In this document: in pieces, positions 33,170 to 42,028 of the stretch | How positions within the stretch are numbered: the stretch's first letter is position 1 | How the letters are laid out: each line of letters begins with the position of its first letter | Assembly: GCF_020639365.1 (NCBI RefSeq) | Contig: NZ_JAINUL010000001.1 | Coordinates: 193,437 to 257,436, forward strand | Reading direction: 5' to 3' | DNA length: 64,000 nucleotides | Source: Streptomyces flavotricini | GTDB taxonomy: Bacteria > Actinomycetota > Actinomycetes > Streptomycetales > Streptomycetaceae | Notes under the pieces: generated by a model | What the model was told of the DNA's origin: nothing | Seen by the model: the letters and a program-made list of their open reading frames with translations, nothing else | Database searches by the model: none | Made by a program: the position numbers and the translations under genes

Positions 33170-33480
33170 GTGCTCGGCACCAGAAGAAGGCCCCCGGGCA
33201 ACGCCCGGCGTTACGTGCCCACCGCCCTCGCGACCTCGCTCGCGGCCGTCGCCGCACTCCTCCTCGGCGGTGCGGCGTCGCCTCCGGCCGCGGCCGAAAC
33301 CGTCCGGTCGGCCCCCGTCCCGGTCCGCCTCGACCCCGCGTAGCAGCACGCGCCGTCCGAGGGGTGGGGCACCGCGCTCGCCTGGTTCGCCAACGTCACG
33401 GGCGGCCGGCCGGACGCCCAGCGCAACCGGCTCGCCGACGCCCTCTACGGCACCGGAGGACTCGGCCTCACTACGGATCC
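33170..33480 (+). pseudogene. GH30 endo-beta-1,6-galactanase 5' remnant
   Basis: A GTG with AGGAGA upstream starts a signal peptide (ATSLAAVAALLLGGAASPPA). The mature start VRLDPA is followed by an in-frame TAG at 33341-33343, where Tyr or Gln is expected. The frame continues through SEGWGTALAWFANVTGGRPD and AQRNRLADALYGTGGLGL, typical of the N-terminus of GH30 galactanases as I recall them. The catalytic barrel is then gone. The gene is dead by both nonsense change and deletion. Confidence 0.7.
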
Positions 33481-33912
33481 ACCACCGCCGGCGCCCGAAT
33501 CGTCCAGTCCGCATGCGACGGCTCGCCCGGTCAGGCCTGGAAGGTCTCCGCCGCCGGTCCGGTCGATCCCACCGACCCGACCGACCCGCCCGCCCCCGGT
33601 ACGGCAGAGCGGCAGCTCACCACCTCGGTCGGAGCCGGCGTACTGACCATGGCCACCACGGCGGAACCCGTCCGACTCCCCCTGTCGACTTCGGCACCGG
33701 CGGCACGTCGGCCGGAGAACTGGGTACCGTCACCGTGAAGGACTTCCGCGGGCGTCGTAGGGAAAGACGGCGCGACCCTGGCCTCCGCCGCCTCCGCCGC
33801 CGGTGGCGTGACGGGCGGAGAGTTCGCCGCCGACGCCACCGTCTCCCTCGACATCCCGAAGTACACCCCCGTCGGCAGCTACACCGGCATCCTCTCCCTC
33901 ACCCTCCGCTGA
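33481..33912 (+). pseudogene. fused remnants of a CBM13 lectin and a WxL-like surface protein
   Basis: A lectin fragment (TTAGARIVQSACDGSPGQAW) runs into a PTDPTDPPAPG linker. After a frame change comes a fragment of a cell-surface WxL-like domain: FGTGGTSAGELGTVTVKDFR and, in another frame, ATVSLDIPKYTPVGSYTGIL ending SLTLR. The DUF916 gene that follows is the usual partner of WxL-type proteins. At least two deletions joined three genes here. Confidence 0.6.
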
Positions 33913-33920
33913 CAGCGCCC

Positions 33921-33949
33921 GTGGGCCGGACGCCAAGCGTCCGGCCCAC
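33921..33949 (+). terminator. 13-bp-stem hairpin before the DUF916 gene
   Basis: GTGGGCCGGACGC and GCGTCCGGCCCAC pair perfectly around CAA. It lies between the WxL-like remnant and the DUF916 gene and may attenuate read-through. Confidence 0.7.
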
Positions 33950-33972
33950 GACGCCCGGAAAGCTGACGAGTC

Positions 33973-34923
33973 ATGCGCACCGCCTTCGTTGCCCTGTTCC
34001 TTGTCCTGCTGACGACCCTTTCCCCCACACCGGCCGGGGCGGCGGACAACGGCGAGTGGTCGGTCAGACCGGCGGACTCCGCCATCACTCCGCGGGCCGC
34101 CTTCGAACTGCCAGCACAGCCCGGCACGACGCTCACGGACCGCGCGGTCGTCACCAACACCACCACCGCAGAACTGACGTTCCGCCTCTACGTCGCCGAC
34201 GCCCACAACACCGAACGCGACGGCGGACTGGCCGTACGCGGAATCGAGGAGACCCAGCGGGACGTCGGCGACTGGGGAAAGCCCGAGCTGGACACCGTCA
34301 CGGTGCCGGCCCGTTCGGCCGTGACGGTCGGTGTCACCCTCACCGTCCCCCTCGACGCCTCGCCGGGCGACCATGTCGGGGCCCTCGTCGCGGTGGACAC
34401 CCGCGTGCAGCCCGCCGACGGCTCCCACCTCGGCGTCCAGCGCGGAGTCGGAGCCAGGATCTATCTGCGCGTCGAAGGGCCGCACCACCCCGGCCTGGCC
34501 GTGGAGGACGTACGGTTCACGGCGCGGAGCCCGCAGATACCGTGGACCGGCACCCGCGCATCGACCCTTGCCTGCACCCTGCACAACACGGGGAACGTCA
34601 AGCTCGCTCCTCGGGTCTCCCTCGGCGCCGGCGGTGTGGTCGCGGCAGGGCCCGGCGAACGGCGGTTCGCGAACGTACCGGCCGAGCTCCTCCCCGGGCA
34701 GAAGGTCCGCCTCACCGAGACCTGGGCGGATGCCCCCGTCGCGGGCTGGGGCCGGCTCACCGTCACGGCGACCGCGGACAGCGTCCGCGGTTCGGGAACC
34801 GTCGGCTTCCTGGAGGTGCCGTGGCTCTTCGCGGGATGCCTGGCGCTCCTGTCGGCCGCCTGGTTGCTGCTCCGCCGCAGGCGCATGGCCGCCCGCGCGG
34901 CAGGGACCGGCGCCCGAGCCTGA
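33973..34923 (+). CDS. DUF916-like surface protein with C-terminal anchor
   Basis: This is a 316-residue exported protein with a signal peptide at 1-23 (FVALFLVLLTTLSPTPAGAA). The ectodomain follows the WxL-protein peptidoglycan-domain (DUF916) pattern: WSVRPADSAITPRAAFELPA, TTTAELTFRLYVADAHNTE and DASPGDHVGALVAVDT. A C-terminal span (LFAGCLALLSAAWLLL) and RRRR tail anchor it. In other bacteria such proteins tether WxL proteins to the wall. Here the WxL partner just upstream is broken. Confidence 0.8.
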   Translation: MRTAFVALFLVLLTTLSPTPAGAADNGEWSVRPADSAITPRAAFELPAQPGTTLTDRAVVTNTTTAELTFRLYVADAHNTERDGGLAVRGIEETQRDVGDWGKPELDTVTVPARSAVTVGVTLTVPLDASPGDHVGALVAVDTRVQPADGSHLGVQRGVGARIYLRVEGPHHPGLAVEDVRFTARSPQIPWTGTRASTLACTLHNTGNVKLAPRVSLGAGGVVAAGPGERRFANVPAELLPGQKVRLTETWADAPVAGWGRLTVTATADSVRGSGTVGFLEVPWLFAGCLALLSAAWLLLRRRRMAARAAGTGARA

Positions 34924-35067
34924 CGCCCACACGCTCCAGCCGGCATTCGGCCGGAGCCCGCTCTCCACGAGCTCGGCTCACGGCGGATCCACACAGGTGG
35001 GAGGCCTGGACGGGAACGGGGACGGTGGACGGCGGCCCGGGCCGGGACGACCTCGACACCTCGCCGG

Positions 35068-36069
35068 TCAGGCCTCCGTGGTCACCGGGCACCCGGATGC
35101 GGTCCGGTCCGGTGCCTGACGGAACTGGCGCCGGTAGGCCGAGGGACTGACACCCATCGCCGTGCGGAAGTGGTGTCGGAAGCCGGCGACCGTCAGGCCC
35201 ACCCGGCCGGCGACCACGTCGACCGGGTGGTCCGCGGACGCCAGCAGTACCGCGCCGGCCCGGATCCGCTGCTCCGTGAGCCAGCGTCCGGGCGGCAGAC
35301 CGGTCGTGTCGACGAAGCGGCGTTCGAACTGCCGTACCGACAGGTGAGCGACGCCGGCGAGTTCTCCGACGGCGAGACGCCGGTGCAGGTTGTCCAGCGC
35401 ATGGTTCATGGCGCTGCCGATGGGGTCGTCCGCCGGGGCCTCGGCGACCACTGGATGCTCCGCGAACTGGGCCTGCCCGCCCTCGCGGTGTGCCGCCACG
35501 ACCATACGGCGCGCCAAGCGGGCGGCGACGGCGGAGCCGTGGTCCTTGCGGACGAGGTGCAGGCAGGCGTCGATGCCCGCGGCGGTGCCGGCCGCCGTGA
35601 TGACCGGGCCGTCGTCGATGTAGAGCACGGATGCGTCGACCGTGACCTGCGGGTGACGCGTCTGGAGCAGCCCGGCGTGCCGCCAGTGCGTGGTCGCCTG
35701 CCTGCCGTCCAGCAGGCCCGCGGCGGCCAGGGCGAACGCCCCGCTGCAGATCGACACCACCCGCGCTCCTCGCGCGTACGCAGCGCGCAGCGCGTCCAGA
35801 ACCGCGGGCGGGACGTCACGGCGTACGTCCGGCACTCCCGGGACGATGACGGTGTCGGCGAACCGGAGCCGGTCCAGGCCGTGGTGCACCACGATGTCGA
35901 AGCCGCCCACGACGCGGTGCGGTCCGGGCGTCTCGGCGCACAACTCGAACCGGTACCAGCCCTCCACGTCCAGCTCCGGCCTCGGGGTGGCGAAGACCTC
36001 GGCGACGGTGGCGAGCTCGAACGGCGCCATCCCGTCGAAGGCGAGACAGGCGACCAGGTGATGACTCAT
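35068..36069 (-). CDS. GlxA family regulator (DJ-1/PfpI plus AraC domain)
   Basis: This is a 333-residue regulator. Residues 1-185 are a DJ-1/PfpI-like domain with VVSICSGAFALAAAGLLDGR and TTHWRHAG. Residues about 220-320 hold two AraC helix-turn-helix motifs (RLAVGELAGVAHLSVRQFER, DVVAGRVGLTVAGFRHHFRT). The family activates catabolic or stress genes. It faces away from the PfpI gene at 36141, a typical divergent regulator-target pair. Confidence 0.92.
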   Translation of the reverse strand: MSHHLVACLAFDGMAPFELATVAEVFATPRPELDVEGWYRFELCAETPGPHRVVGGFDIVVHHGLDRLRFADTVIVPGVPDVRRDVPPAVLDALRAAYARGARVVSICSGAFALAAAGLLDGRQATTHWRHAGLLQTRHPQVTVDASVLYIDDGPVITAAGTAAGIDACLHLVRKDHGSAVAARLARRMVVAAHREGGQAQFAEHPVVAEAPADDPIGSAMNHALDNLHRRLAVGELAGVAHLSVRQFERRFVDTTGLPPGRWLTEQRIRAGAVLLASADHPVDVVAGRVGLTVAGFRHHFRTAMGVSPSAYRRQFRQAPDRTASGCPVTTEA

Positions 36070-36140
36070 GGCGGGATCCTAGCGGTGGTCGCCGTTCACG
36101 ACACTGTCACCCGAGCCCCGCCAACCCTGAGCCTGGTGCC

Positions 36141-36797
36141 ATGAACCGTGACGCCCCTGCCCCGCTCACCTTCGGCATGCTCGTCTTCGACGAGGTCGAA
36201 GTCCTCGACATGGGAGGCCCCTTCGAGGTCTTCAGCACGGCGGGCCGACTGTCCCGTACCGCCACGGACGAGCCCCTGCTGCGCGTCGTGACGGTCGCTG
36301 CGACCGCCCTGCCGGTCCGCGCCCGCGGCGGACTGAAGGTCGTGCCGGACCACACCCTCGACGAGGACCCGCCCTTCGCCATCCTGGTGATCCCCGGCGG
36401 GGTCACCACGGCCGTCGAGGAGAACGCGCGGGTCATCGACTGGCTGGCCCGACGCCGCAAGACCTCCGCGCTGACCTTCAGCATCTGCACCGGCGCCTTC
36501 CTGCTGGCCGCCACCGGCGCTCTGAACGGCCGTCCGGCCACGACCCACTGGGAGGATCAGGACGAACTGGCCGATCGCTGGCGGGACATCCGGGTGCGCC
36601 GCGACGTGCGGTGGGTCGACGACGGTGACATCGTCACGTCCGCGGGAATCAGCGCGGGCATCGACGCCAGCCTCCACATCGTCGGGCGCCTCCACGGTGT
36701 CGAACTCGCCCGCCGCACTGCCCGCCAGATGGAATACGGCTGGAACCCCGCTGACACGCCCGGCTGCCCGCCCTGCCGCCCCGACGTCGCCCGGTGA
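36141..36797 (+). CDS. DJ-1/PfpI family protein
   Basis: This is a 218-residue single-domain DJ-1-fold protein. The nucleophile elbow FSICTGAFLLAATGALNGRP carries the reactive cysteine, followed by TTHWED and VTSAGISAGIDASLHIVGRL. The last motif is shared with the input domain of the regulator transcribed divergently. It may be an isonitrile hydratase or glyoxalase-like enzyme, and the exact reaction is not visible. It lies 71 bases from the glxA start. Confidence 0.88.
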   Translation: MNRDAPAPLTFGMLVFDEVEVLDMGGPFEVFSTAGRLSRTATDEPLLRVVTVAATALPVRARGGLKVVPDHTLDEDPPFAILVIPGGVTTAVEENARVIDWLARRRKTSALTFSICTGAFLLAATGALNGRPATTHWEDQDELADRWRDIRVRRDVRWVDDGDIVTSAGISAGIDASLHIVGRLHGVELARRTARQMEYGWNPADTPGCPPCRPDVAR

Positions 36798-36841
36798 GTG
36801 CGCGGGCGACCGACGAGCGGCAGGCTTCGTACGGCGGGCCG

Positions 36842-37396
36842 TCAGCGGGTGCGGCGGGGGCCGCCGCGGTACGGGCGGCGGCGGGAGACGGCCTCGGGAG
36901 CGGCCTCGGGGGACGAAAATCCACCGGCCACCGCCACACGTGCCGGAGCCGGTGAGGCGGGGAGGGACGAAGCAGGGGGCGACGCCGCGGAGGAACGCGG
37001 CGGCGCTGACTGCTCGGCGCGGCCGAGGACGGCGGTGTGGGAGATCAGGGGTGCGCAGGCCTGACAGATCTCGGCGAGCGTCCAGACCTGGCCGACGGCC
37101 GGGTTGTGGATGAGGACGAGCAGGGGGGCGCCGGTGCACGCGGCCCTGGTGTCCTCGTGGAATCCGCATTCGGCGGCCCGGCAGGCACACGCCGCGTTGG
37201 GGCGGACGGTGGCGAGGCGGGCGTGCGCTCGGCAGTGCTCGGCGGCGAACCGTCGCATGGCCGCCGTGTCCTTGGACCGGGGCGGCATGCGGCAGGCCGC
37301 GGTGCTGCAGGTGACGGAGACGGTGTGGTCACCGTGGCCGGTCAGACGGACCGTCCACGTCCGCCCCGGGACACGGGATCCGGGAATCGTGGTCAA
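36842..37396 (-). CDS. cysteine-rich hypothetical protein conserved in Streptomyces
   Basis: This is a 184-residue protein. Residues 1-115 are conserved-looking, with paired cysteines and histidines suggesting zinc sites: VTCSTAACRMPP, AEHCRAHARLATVRPNAACA, CRAAECGFHEDTRAACTGA and LAEICQACAPLISHTAVLG. The remaining 70 residues are Ala/Pro/Ser-rich with a basic end. I recall similar proteins in many Streptomyces genomes, often near mobile DNA, with no known function. The start is uncertain: the frame opens with TTG. Confidence 0.6.
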   Translation of the reverse strand: MTTIPGSRVPGRTWTVRLTGHGDHTVSVTCSTAACRMPPRSKDTAAMRRFAAEHCRAHARLATVRPNAACACRAAECGFHEDTRAACTGAPLLVLIHNPAVGQVWTLAEICQACAPLISHTAVLGRAEQSAPPRSSAASPPASSLPASPAPARVAVAGGFSSPEAAPEAVSRRRPYRGGPRRTR

Positions 37397-37784
37397 AGCA
37401 GAGTCGTCCGTTCACATCTGTGCGGTGGTGTGCCCACTGTTCGACAGTCTCGTATGTGGTGACAGTGAATCGTCACGCGACCCCCGGCATCGGCACGGGC
37501 CCCGTAATGGTGGCCCGGTCACGCGGAGAACCGCAGCTCAGACGAGGATACCGGCCGAGCGCATGAGGTCTTTTTCGCACGCCGTTCGCCATGTGTCAAC
37601 GGCATGCCGCCCCATCCGGGCCCTCCGGCGGGCGGGCGGCGTCTGTCCGCCGGTGGGTCGCCGTCCTGATACGGGTCTGGTGCAGGTTCGGGTGACAGGT
37701 TCGGTCACGCGCCCTGGAGGGCCGGTGTGGTCATGACGGTCTCGAACCCGACGGAAGTCAGCCGGCCGGGCGCGGCTCTCTCGG
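37397..37784. other. intergenic stretch without a gene
   Basis: No supported gene is visible. The relatively A/T-richer part at 37400-37480 may carry the promoter of the cysteine-rich gene. Confidence 0.4.
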
Positions 37785-38045
37785 TCAGGTGGTGAAGGAG
37801 TCCGCCCCACCCGGCTCCGTCTCCGTGGCCTGGCGGTCGAACCTCACCATGGCGAGGAAGAACAGCCCTCCCAGGAGGAGGCCCACCACGATCACGACGG
37901 AGACGAGCGCCTCCCCGCCACCACGCCGATCGCCAGGTAACAGAAGGTCGCCACCCGGTCAGCCACCCGAACCACCAACCCATCTTCGGGGAGGCCGGCC
38001 GCGAGGCCCATCGGCAGGAGGAACCGCTGAGCGGAACGCGGGCCG
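37785..38045 (-). pseudogene. C-terminal remnant of a membrane transporter
   Basis: Two frames together read GLPEDGLVVRVADRVATFCY, LAIGVVAG, then EALVSVVIVVGLLLGGLFFL and a charged tail. This looks like the end of a polytopic transporter, loosely OPT-like (weak recollection). One frameshift and the missing upstream part make it a fossil. It lies 16 bases before the ClC stop. Confidence 0.35.
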
Positions 38046-38060
38046 CGAACTGACGGTGTG

Positions 38061-39425
38061 TCACGACGTCGTGGTGTGTTTCGGCGCGCCGGTCCCGGGC
38101 CCTCCGGCCGGAACCGGGCTGAGCCTGAGCGTCACGACATAGGCGACCACGACCGCGACGATCACCAGGGGCATGACGGTGAGGCCCTGCGTACCCAGCA
38201 GCAGGGTGGCCAGCAGCACCGAGGTCAGCGGGAGCTTGAGCATGGCGACCGACATGGCTCCGATGCCCATCGCGAACGCGGGGGTCAGCTGTAGCCCTGG
38301 AAGGTGCGAGAGGGCCATCCCGCCCGCCGCCCCCAGGAACATCGCCGGGAAGATCGGGCCACCCCGAAAGGCGCTCAGTGAGACGCAGTAGGCCAGCCCC
38401 TTGAAGGCGACGAGCAGCGTCAAGGTGCCGACGGTGTAGTGGGCGCTGTTCGCGAGCAGCGGGCCCAGAGCGCTCTGCCCCGAGTAGAGCACCTCGGTCG
38501 CGGCCTTCCCGGAGCCTTCGGCATAGGCGATGGCGAGCCCCGCGACCGCCAGGCCCATCAGCACGGTGGCGGGGACAAGGTGCCGTTCGACTCGCGCCTG
38601 CAGGAGCAGGGCGAGCCGTCGGATGCCCGTGCCCACGAGGGCCGCCGCGAGTCCGATGACGAGTGCCCAGCCGAACTCGGCACCGCTGGGCGCGTTGGCG
38701 TGCGGTACGTCCTGAAGTGCGAGGGAGAACGTGCCGAGTCCGGTCCAGCTGTCCAGGCCGATGAAGACGAGCGAGCCGATGCCGGCGGCGAGCAGGCCCG
38801 GCACCAGCACGATCCCGAGCATCGGCCCGGCGATGCCCGACATCTCCATGAGGAGGAAGGCCCCCGTGATGGGCGATCCGAGCAGAGTGCTGACCGCGGC
38901 GAAGCTTCCGGCGGCGCCGAGCACGGCCTTGCCCTGCGGCGGCGTGCCCGGCTTGAGCAGACGTACCGCCCAGACGGCCACGCCACTGCCGAGCATGATG
39001 AGCGGCGCCTCGGGTCCGAGAACGGCGCCGAGCCCCAGCGTGGCCACGGCCGCGAGGAAGATGCCGGGGAGCTCACGCGCCTCCGGCGCGCCTGCCGTCG
39101 ACAGCCCCTCGGCCGGCTTGTGGCCGGCCGTCCCGGGAAGGTAGCGGATGATCACTCCGACCAGCAGACCCGCCATCGCGAGGAGCGGCAGCGGCCACCA
39201 GGATGGGGTCCCCTGCAGGCCCAGCACCTCGGGCAGGTCGGTGTACGTCCAATCCTGGAGCGCATCGACCAGCGCGAGGAAGCCGTACGCGCCCGCGGAG
39301 ATCGGCACTCCGAGCACCGCGGCCATGACCAGGAGACCGATATAGCCGCGTGTCCTGACCTGGGCGAAGGGATCCGGCGACGGCGCCCTCGGTGCTCCGA
39401 CGGGACTCTCGGCCGACATGCGCAT
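38061..39425 (-). CDS. ClC family chloride channel/transporter
   Basis: This 454-residue ClC protein has about ten hydrophobic helices. The ion-path motifs are altered but recognisable: LGLGAVLGPEAPLIMLGSG at the GxEGP position, and SAFRGGPIFPAMFLGAAGG at GxFxP. The gating glutamate is kept. No C-terminal CBS domains are present. The ATG at 39425 has GGGAG four bases upstream, and a second ATG six bases further is possible. It moves chloride or exchanges it for protons, and the type cannot be told. Confidence 0.88.
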   Translation of the reverse strand: MRMSAESPVGAPRAPSPDPFAQVRTRGYIGLLVMAAVLGVPISAGAYGFLALVDALQDWTYTDLPEVLGLQGTPSWWPLPLLAMAGLLVGVIIRYLPGTAGHKPAEGLSTAGAPEARELPGIFLAAVATLGLGAVLGPEAPLIMLGSGVAVWAVRLLKPGTPPQGKAVLGAAGSFAAVSTLLGSPITGAFLLMEMSGIAGPMLGIVLVPGLLAAGIGSLVFIGLDSWTGLGTFSLALQDVPHANAPSGAEFGWALVIGLAAALVGTGIRRLALLLQARVERHLVPATVLMGLAVAGLAIAYAEGSGKAATEVLYSGQSALGPLLANSAHYTVGTLTLLVAFKGLAYCVSLSAFRGGPIFPAMFLGAAGGMALSHLPGLQLTPAFAMGIGAMSVAMLKLPLTSVLLATLLLGTQGLTVMPLVIVAVVVAYVVTLRLSPVPAGGPGTGAPKHTTTS

Positions 39426-39713
39426 CAACTCCCGGCTCGACGCCCCTGCGGAACGCGGCGATCCACTCCGGCGGCTCTCTGAGTTGATACCACGTGACAC
39501 AACGCCGCACCGCGCGGACTCACCGGCGATCCGCGGCGGTGGAGCGGCCTTTCATTTCGGGCGGGCCGAAGACCCCGCCGGGTGATTCGCCCGGCTGGTC
39601 CTGCCCCGTTTGATCACCCGGTGGTGGTCGCTCCGCCGGCCCGCCCCGCCGCCGCCCCCGTCGATGCGGTCGACACCCATGGACCCGGCCGGGCGGCGTG
39701 CCGGCGGAGCGGG

Positions 39714-40193
39714 TCAGGCGGCGGCGAGACTGATCTGGTCGTTGAAGATCGCCCAGCGCTGGCCGCGGTCGGCGGTGTCGCAGGGCTTGGTCGAGAGGTT
39801 CGGAGTGCTCCAGGCGTTGGCGAAGCAGTAGGCCGGCGCGTAGGTGAGGGTGAGCTGCTGGCCCGAGACGGTCCAGTACTGGCCCTGGTCCTTGGGGTCG
39901 CACGGCTTCACCGAGACGTCCTGGGTGTTCCACGTGTTGGCGAGACAGTAGGCGGGAGCGTTGCGGAGGGAGATCTGCTGGCCCGAGAGGGTCCAGTGCT
40001 GTCCGCGGTCAGCGGCATCGCACGGCTTCGTGGACACCTTCGGAGTGTCCCAGGTGTTGGCGAGGCAGTAGAGACCGGGAGCACGCAAGGCCGGAGCCGT
40101 GGCGCTGGCGGCTTCCGCCCCGGCCGCCGGCAGGAGGGAAGCGGTCAGGGCCAGCATCGCGACGGCGAGCGTCTTGCGGACTGCGATTGCCAT
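39714..40193 (-). CDS. small secreted three-repeat lectin-like protein
   Basis: This is a 159-residue exported protein with a signal peptide ending near AEAA. The mature part is three near-identical 38-40 residue repeats, each beginning YCLANTW (YCFANAW in the third), then KPCD, then a QxW motif (GQHW, GQYW, GQRW). Three QxW-bearing repeats equal one ricin-type beta-trefoil, and the paired cysteines in each repeat should form disulfides. The repeats are far more alike than in ordinary CBM13 domains, suggesting recent duplication. The ATG at 40193 starts the signal peptide. The target sugar is unknown. Confidence 0.75.
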   Translation of the reverse strand: MAIAVRKTLAVAMLALTASLLPAAGAEAASATAPALRAPGLYCLANTWDTPKVSTKPCDAADRGQHWTLSGQQISLRNAPAYCLANTWNTQDVSVKPCDPKDQGQYWTVSGQQLTLTYAPAYCFANAWSTPNLSTKPCDTADRGQRWAIFNDQISLAAA

Positions 40194-40524
40194 GGGACGG
40201 GATCCGTTCTTGCTGTAGGCATGGGATTCGCGAATTGACGCGAGAGACATCCCCAACTCGGTTCCGAGCGCGGGGTAATTGGTAGCAGCATTCATGGATT
40301 GGCCAACGGTTTCCGCATACTTCGTTCATTCCAAAGAGTCGCCACATGCGATGATCCGATACCGATGAAGGATCGATATTCGCCGACAATGGGCAGCGTG
40401 CGGCATGGGTCCGTTCCGCCCTCGCTCCGCACGCCCGCGCCGAGACGCAGTATGCGGGTGCGGGTGCGGGTGCGGGTGCGGTGGCTGCGGTCACGATGAC
40501 CGGCTGTGGACCCCTCCCGCCGAT

Positions 40525-40565
40525 CCCCCACTCCGTCCCGGCTGGTTGCCGGGACGGAGTGGGGG
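40525..40565 (-). terminator. 16-bp-stem hairpin after the protease/anchored-protein operon
   Basis: CCCCCACTCCGTCCCG pairs perfectly with CGGGACGGAGTGGGGG across a nine-base loop. It lies 17 bases beyond the stop at 40582. It is the strongest hairpin in the window. Confidence 0.8.
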
Positions 40566-40581
40566 CGCGTACGGGTCCGGC

Positions 40582-41454
40582 TCAGCAGGTGCCTGCGCGC
40601 CGGCGCCGGCGGAGCAGGGCGGCCCCGCCCGCGAGGGCGAGTGCCGCGCTGGACCCGCCGGCGAGGAGCAGGGTGGAGGACGAGGCTTCGTCCGCCTTGC
40701 TCTGGGTGCTGTAGCCGCTGGAGTAGCCGTTGGTGTCGTACTCCGAGCCGGGCAGCTTGTCGGCGTAGCGGGCCTTGACCAGTTTCTGGTAGTCGCTGAG
40801 CGATACCGATGCCTGGCCGCCGAGACCTTGCCTGGCCTCGTCGTTGAGGGGTTCGACGGTGGTGAGCTTGAGCTGGTACCAGCCGCGGATCTGCGGCTCG
40901 GTGAAGACCAGCGTGCCCAGGGTGGCCTTGCCGGCGTACGTGGCGTCGCTGTCGCCGTCTCGGATGGCCGCCAGGTGCCAGCCGCCGCCCTGGGTGGGGG
41001 CGAGCATGACGGTTGCGTTGCGGCCGTTGACGGTGGTGCTGAGTGAGGAGACCAGCTGTGTCAGCTTGACCGCCTCGGTGGGCAGTGGCTTGGCGGTGCC
41101 CGCGACGAACCCGGGGGTGATCTCGTTCCGTGCGAGCGGGTCCTTGATCGTGAAGGCCGGGAGGTCCTGGCACGGCTCGGCCGTTTCGGGGATCGTCTGC
41201 ACCGGCCCGCCGGCACCGCCGGTGGGCACCGGAGTGCGCAGGAAGCGGCAGACGGCGTTGCGCACGTCGGTGGACTTCACCGCGTCGAGGGCGGCCTGAT
41301 AGTCGGGGATGTCGGCCGGAAGGGGGTCCTTGGCCGGGGCCGCATGGGCCGGACCGACGACGGACAGGAGCGCGGATGCGCTCAGTGCGATGACGATGGA
41401 CAGGCGGGAGAAGCGAGAGCCCGTCCGCTTGCCGGACATTTCGGTGTCGCGCAT
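40582..41454 (-). CDS. secreted membrane-anchored protein, hypothetical
   Basis: This is a 290-residue protein with a signal peptide at about 1-38 (RLSIVIALSASALLSVVG, cleaved near AHA). A 210-residue ectodomain of unknown family contains AVCRFLRTPVPTGG and GWHLAAIRDGDSDATYAGKA. A C-terminal span (TLLLAGGSSAALALAGGAAL) and RRRRR tail anchor it. The ectodomain looks like a ligand- or wall-binding beta-rich module. It begins 10 bases after a papain-like protease gene, so it may be that enzyme's inhibitor, chaperone or anchor (inference). Confidence 0.75.
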   Translation of the reverse strand: MRDTEMSGKRTGSRFSRLSIVIALSASALLSVVGPAHAAPAKDPLPADIPDYQAALDAVKSTDVRNAVCRFLRTPVPTGGAGGPVQTIPETAEPCQDLPAFTIKDPLARNEITPGFVAGTAKPLPTEAVKLTQLVSSLSTTVNGRNATVMLAPTQGGGWHLAAIRDGDSDATYAGKATLGTLVFTEPQIRGWYQLKLTTVEPLNDEARQGLGGQASVSLSDYQKLVKARYADKLPGSEYDTNGYSSGYSTQSKADEASSSTLLLAGGSSAALALAGGAALLRRRRRAGTC

Positions 41455-41464
41455 GTCGCCTGCC

Positions 41465-42028
41465 TTAGCGGGAGATGCCGATGCGGGAGTGGGTCCACTT
41501 CGACGAGCTGTTGCTCACGTAGTCGTTGTAGTTCCACCACGTGTACGTGGTGGTGTCCGGCCACGGGTCGGCCACGGCGATCGTGCTGTTGGACGTGTCG
41601 AAGCCGTAGACCACGTTCATGTGGCCGCCACCGGACGCCCACCCGATGCGGGCACCGATCGGCCGGGCCGCCTTGACATCGGTGTACACCTGGTTGAACG
41701 TGGCCGCGCTGTTCAGGCCCGAGCCGGTGTGGGCCATGCCGAGGCTGCTCCAGCCCCTGGCCATGTCGTCGAGCGTGGCGGGCTGGTTGTTGCAGCCGTA
41801 GTAGGGCTGGGCCCGGTTGCAGAAGTCCGTCTGCGTGGAGCCTAAGCCCTGGAACTTGGCGATGGTCAGCCCGGAGGCGACCCAGCACCACTGGGTCTTC
41901 TCCTGCTTCAGCATGGTGATGGTGTCCTGGCCCGCTTCCGCGTGAGCCGTGCCTCCCGCGGCCGCGAGCGATCCCAAGGCGGCCAGCACGATGGCCGACG
42001 CCGTGGTTCCGTACCTGAATTTGCCCAT
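41465..42028 (-). CDS. secreted papain-like cysteine peptidase
   Basis: This is a 187-residue exported protein with a signal peptide ending THAEA. The catalytic cysteine lies in MLKQEKTQWCWVASG, the histidine in GWASGGGHMNVVYGF and a following Asp in IAVADPWPD. The order Cys-His-Asp/Asn and the small size fit C39-like/papain-like (clan CA) enzymes. Two further cysteines (DFCNRAQPYYGCNN) may form a disulfide. It is the first gene of the pair with 40582-41454. The ATG at 42028 starts the signal peptide. Confidence 0.8.
   Translation of the reverse strand: MGKFRYGTTASAIVLAALGSLAAAGGTAHAEAGQDTITMLKQEKTQWCWVASGLTIAKFQGLGSTQTDFCNRAQPYYGCNNQPATLDDMARGWSSLGMAHTGSGLNSAATFNQVYTDVKAARPIGARIGWASGGGHMNVVYGFDTSNSTIAVADPWPDTTTYTWWNYNDYVSNSSSKWTHSRIGISR

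Noticed and set aside
37705..38064. 119-residue minus-strand frame
   Set aside because: The membrane-protein-like residues lie in two other frames. This frame has no start signal and only mirrors them.
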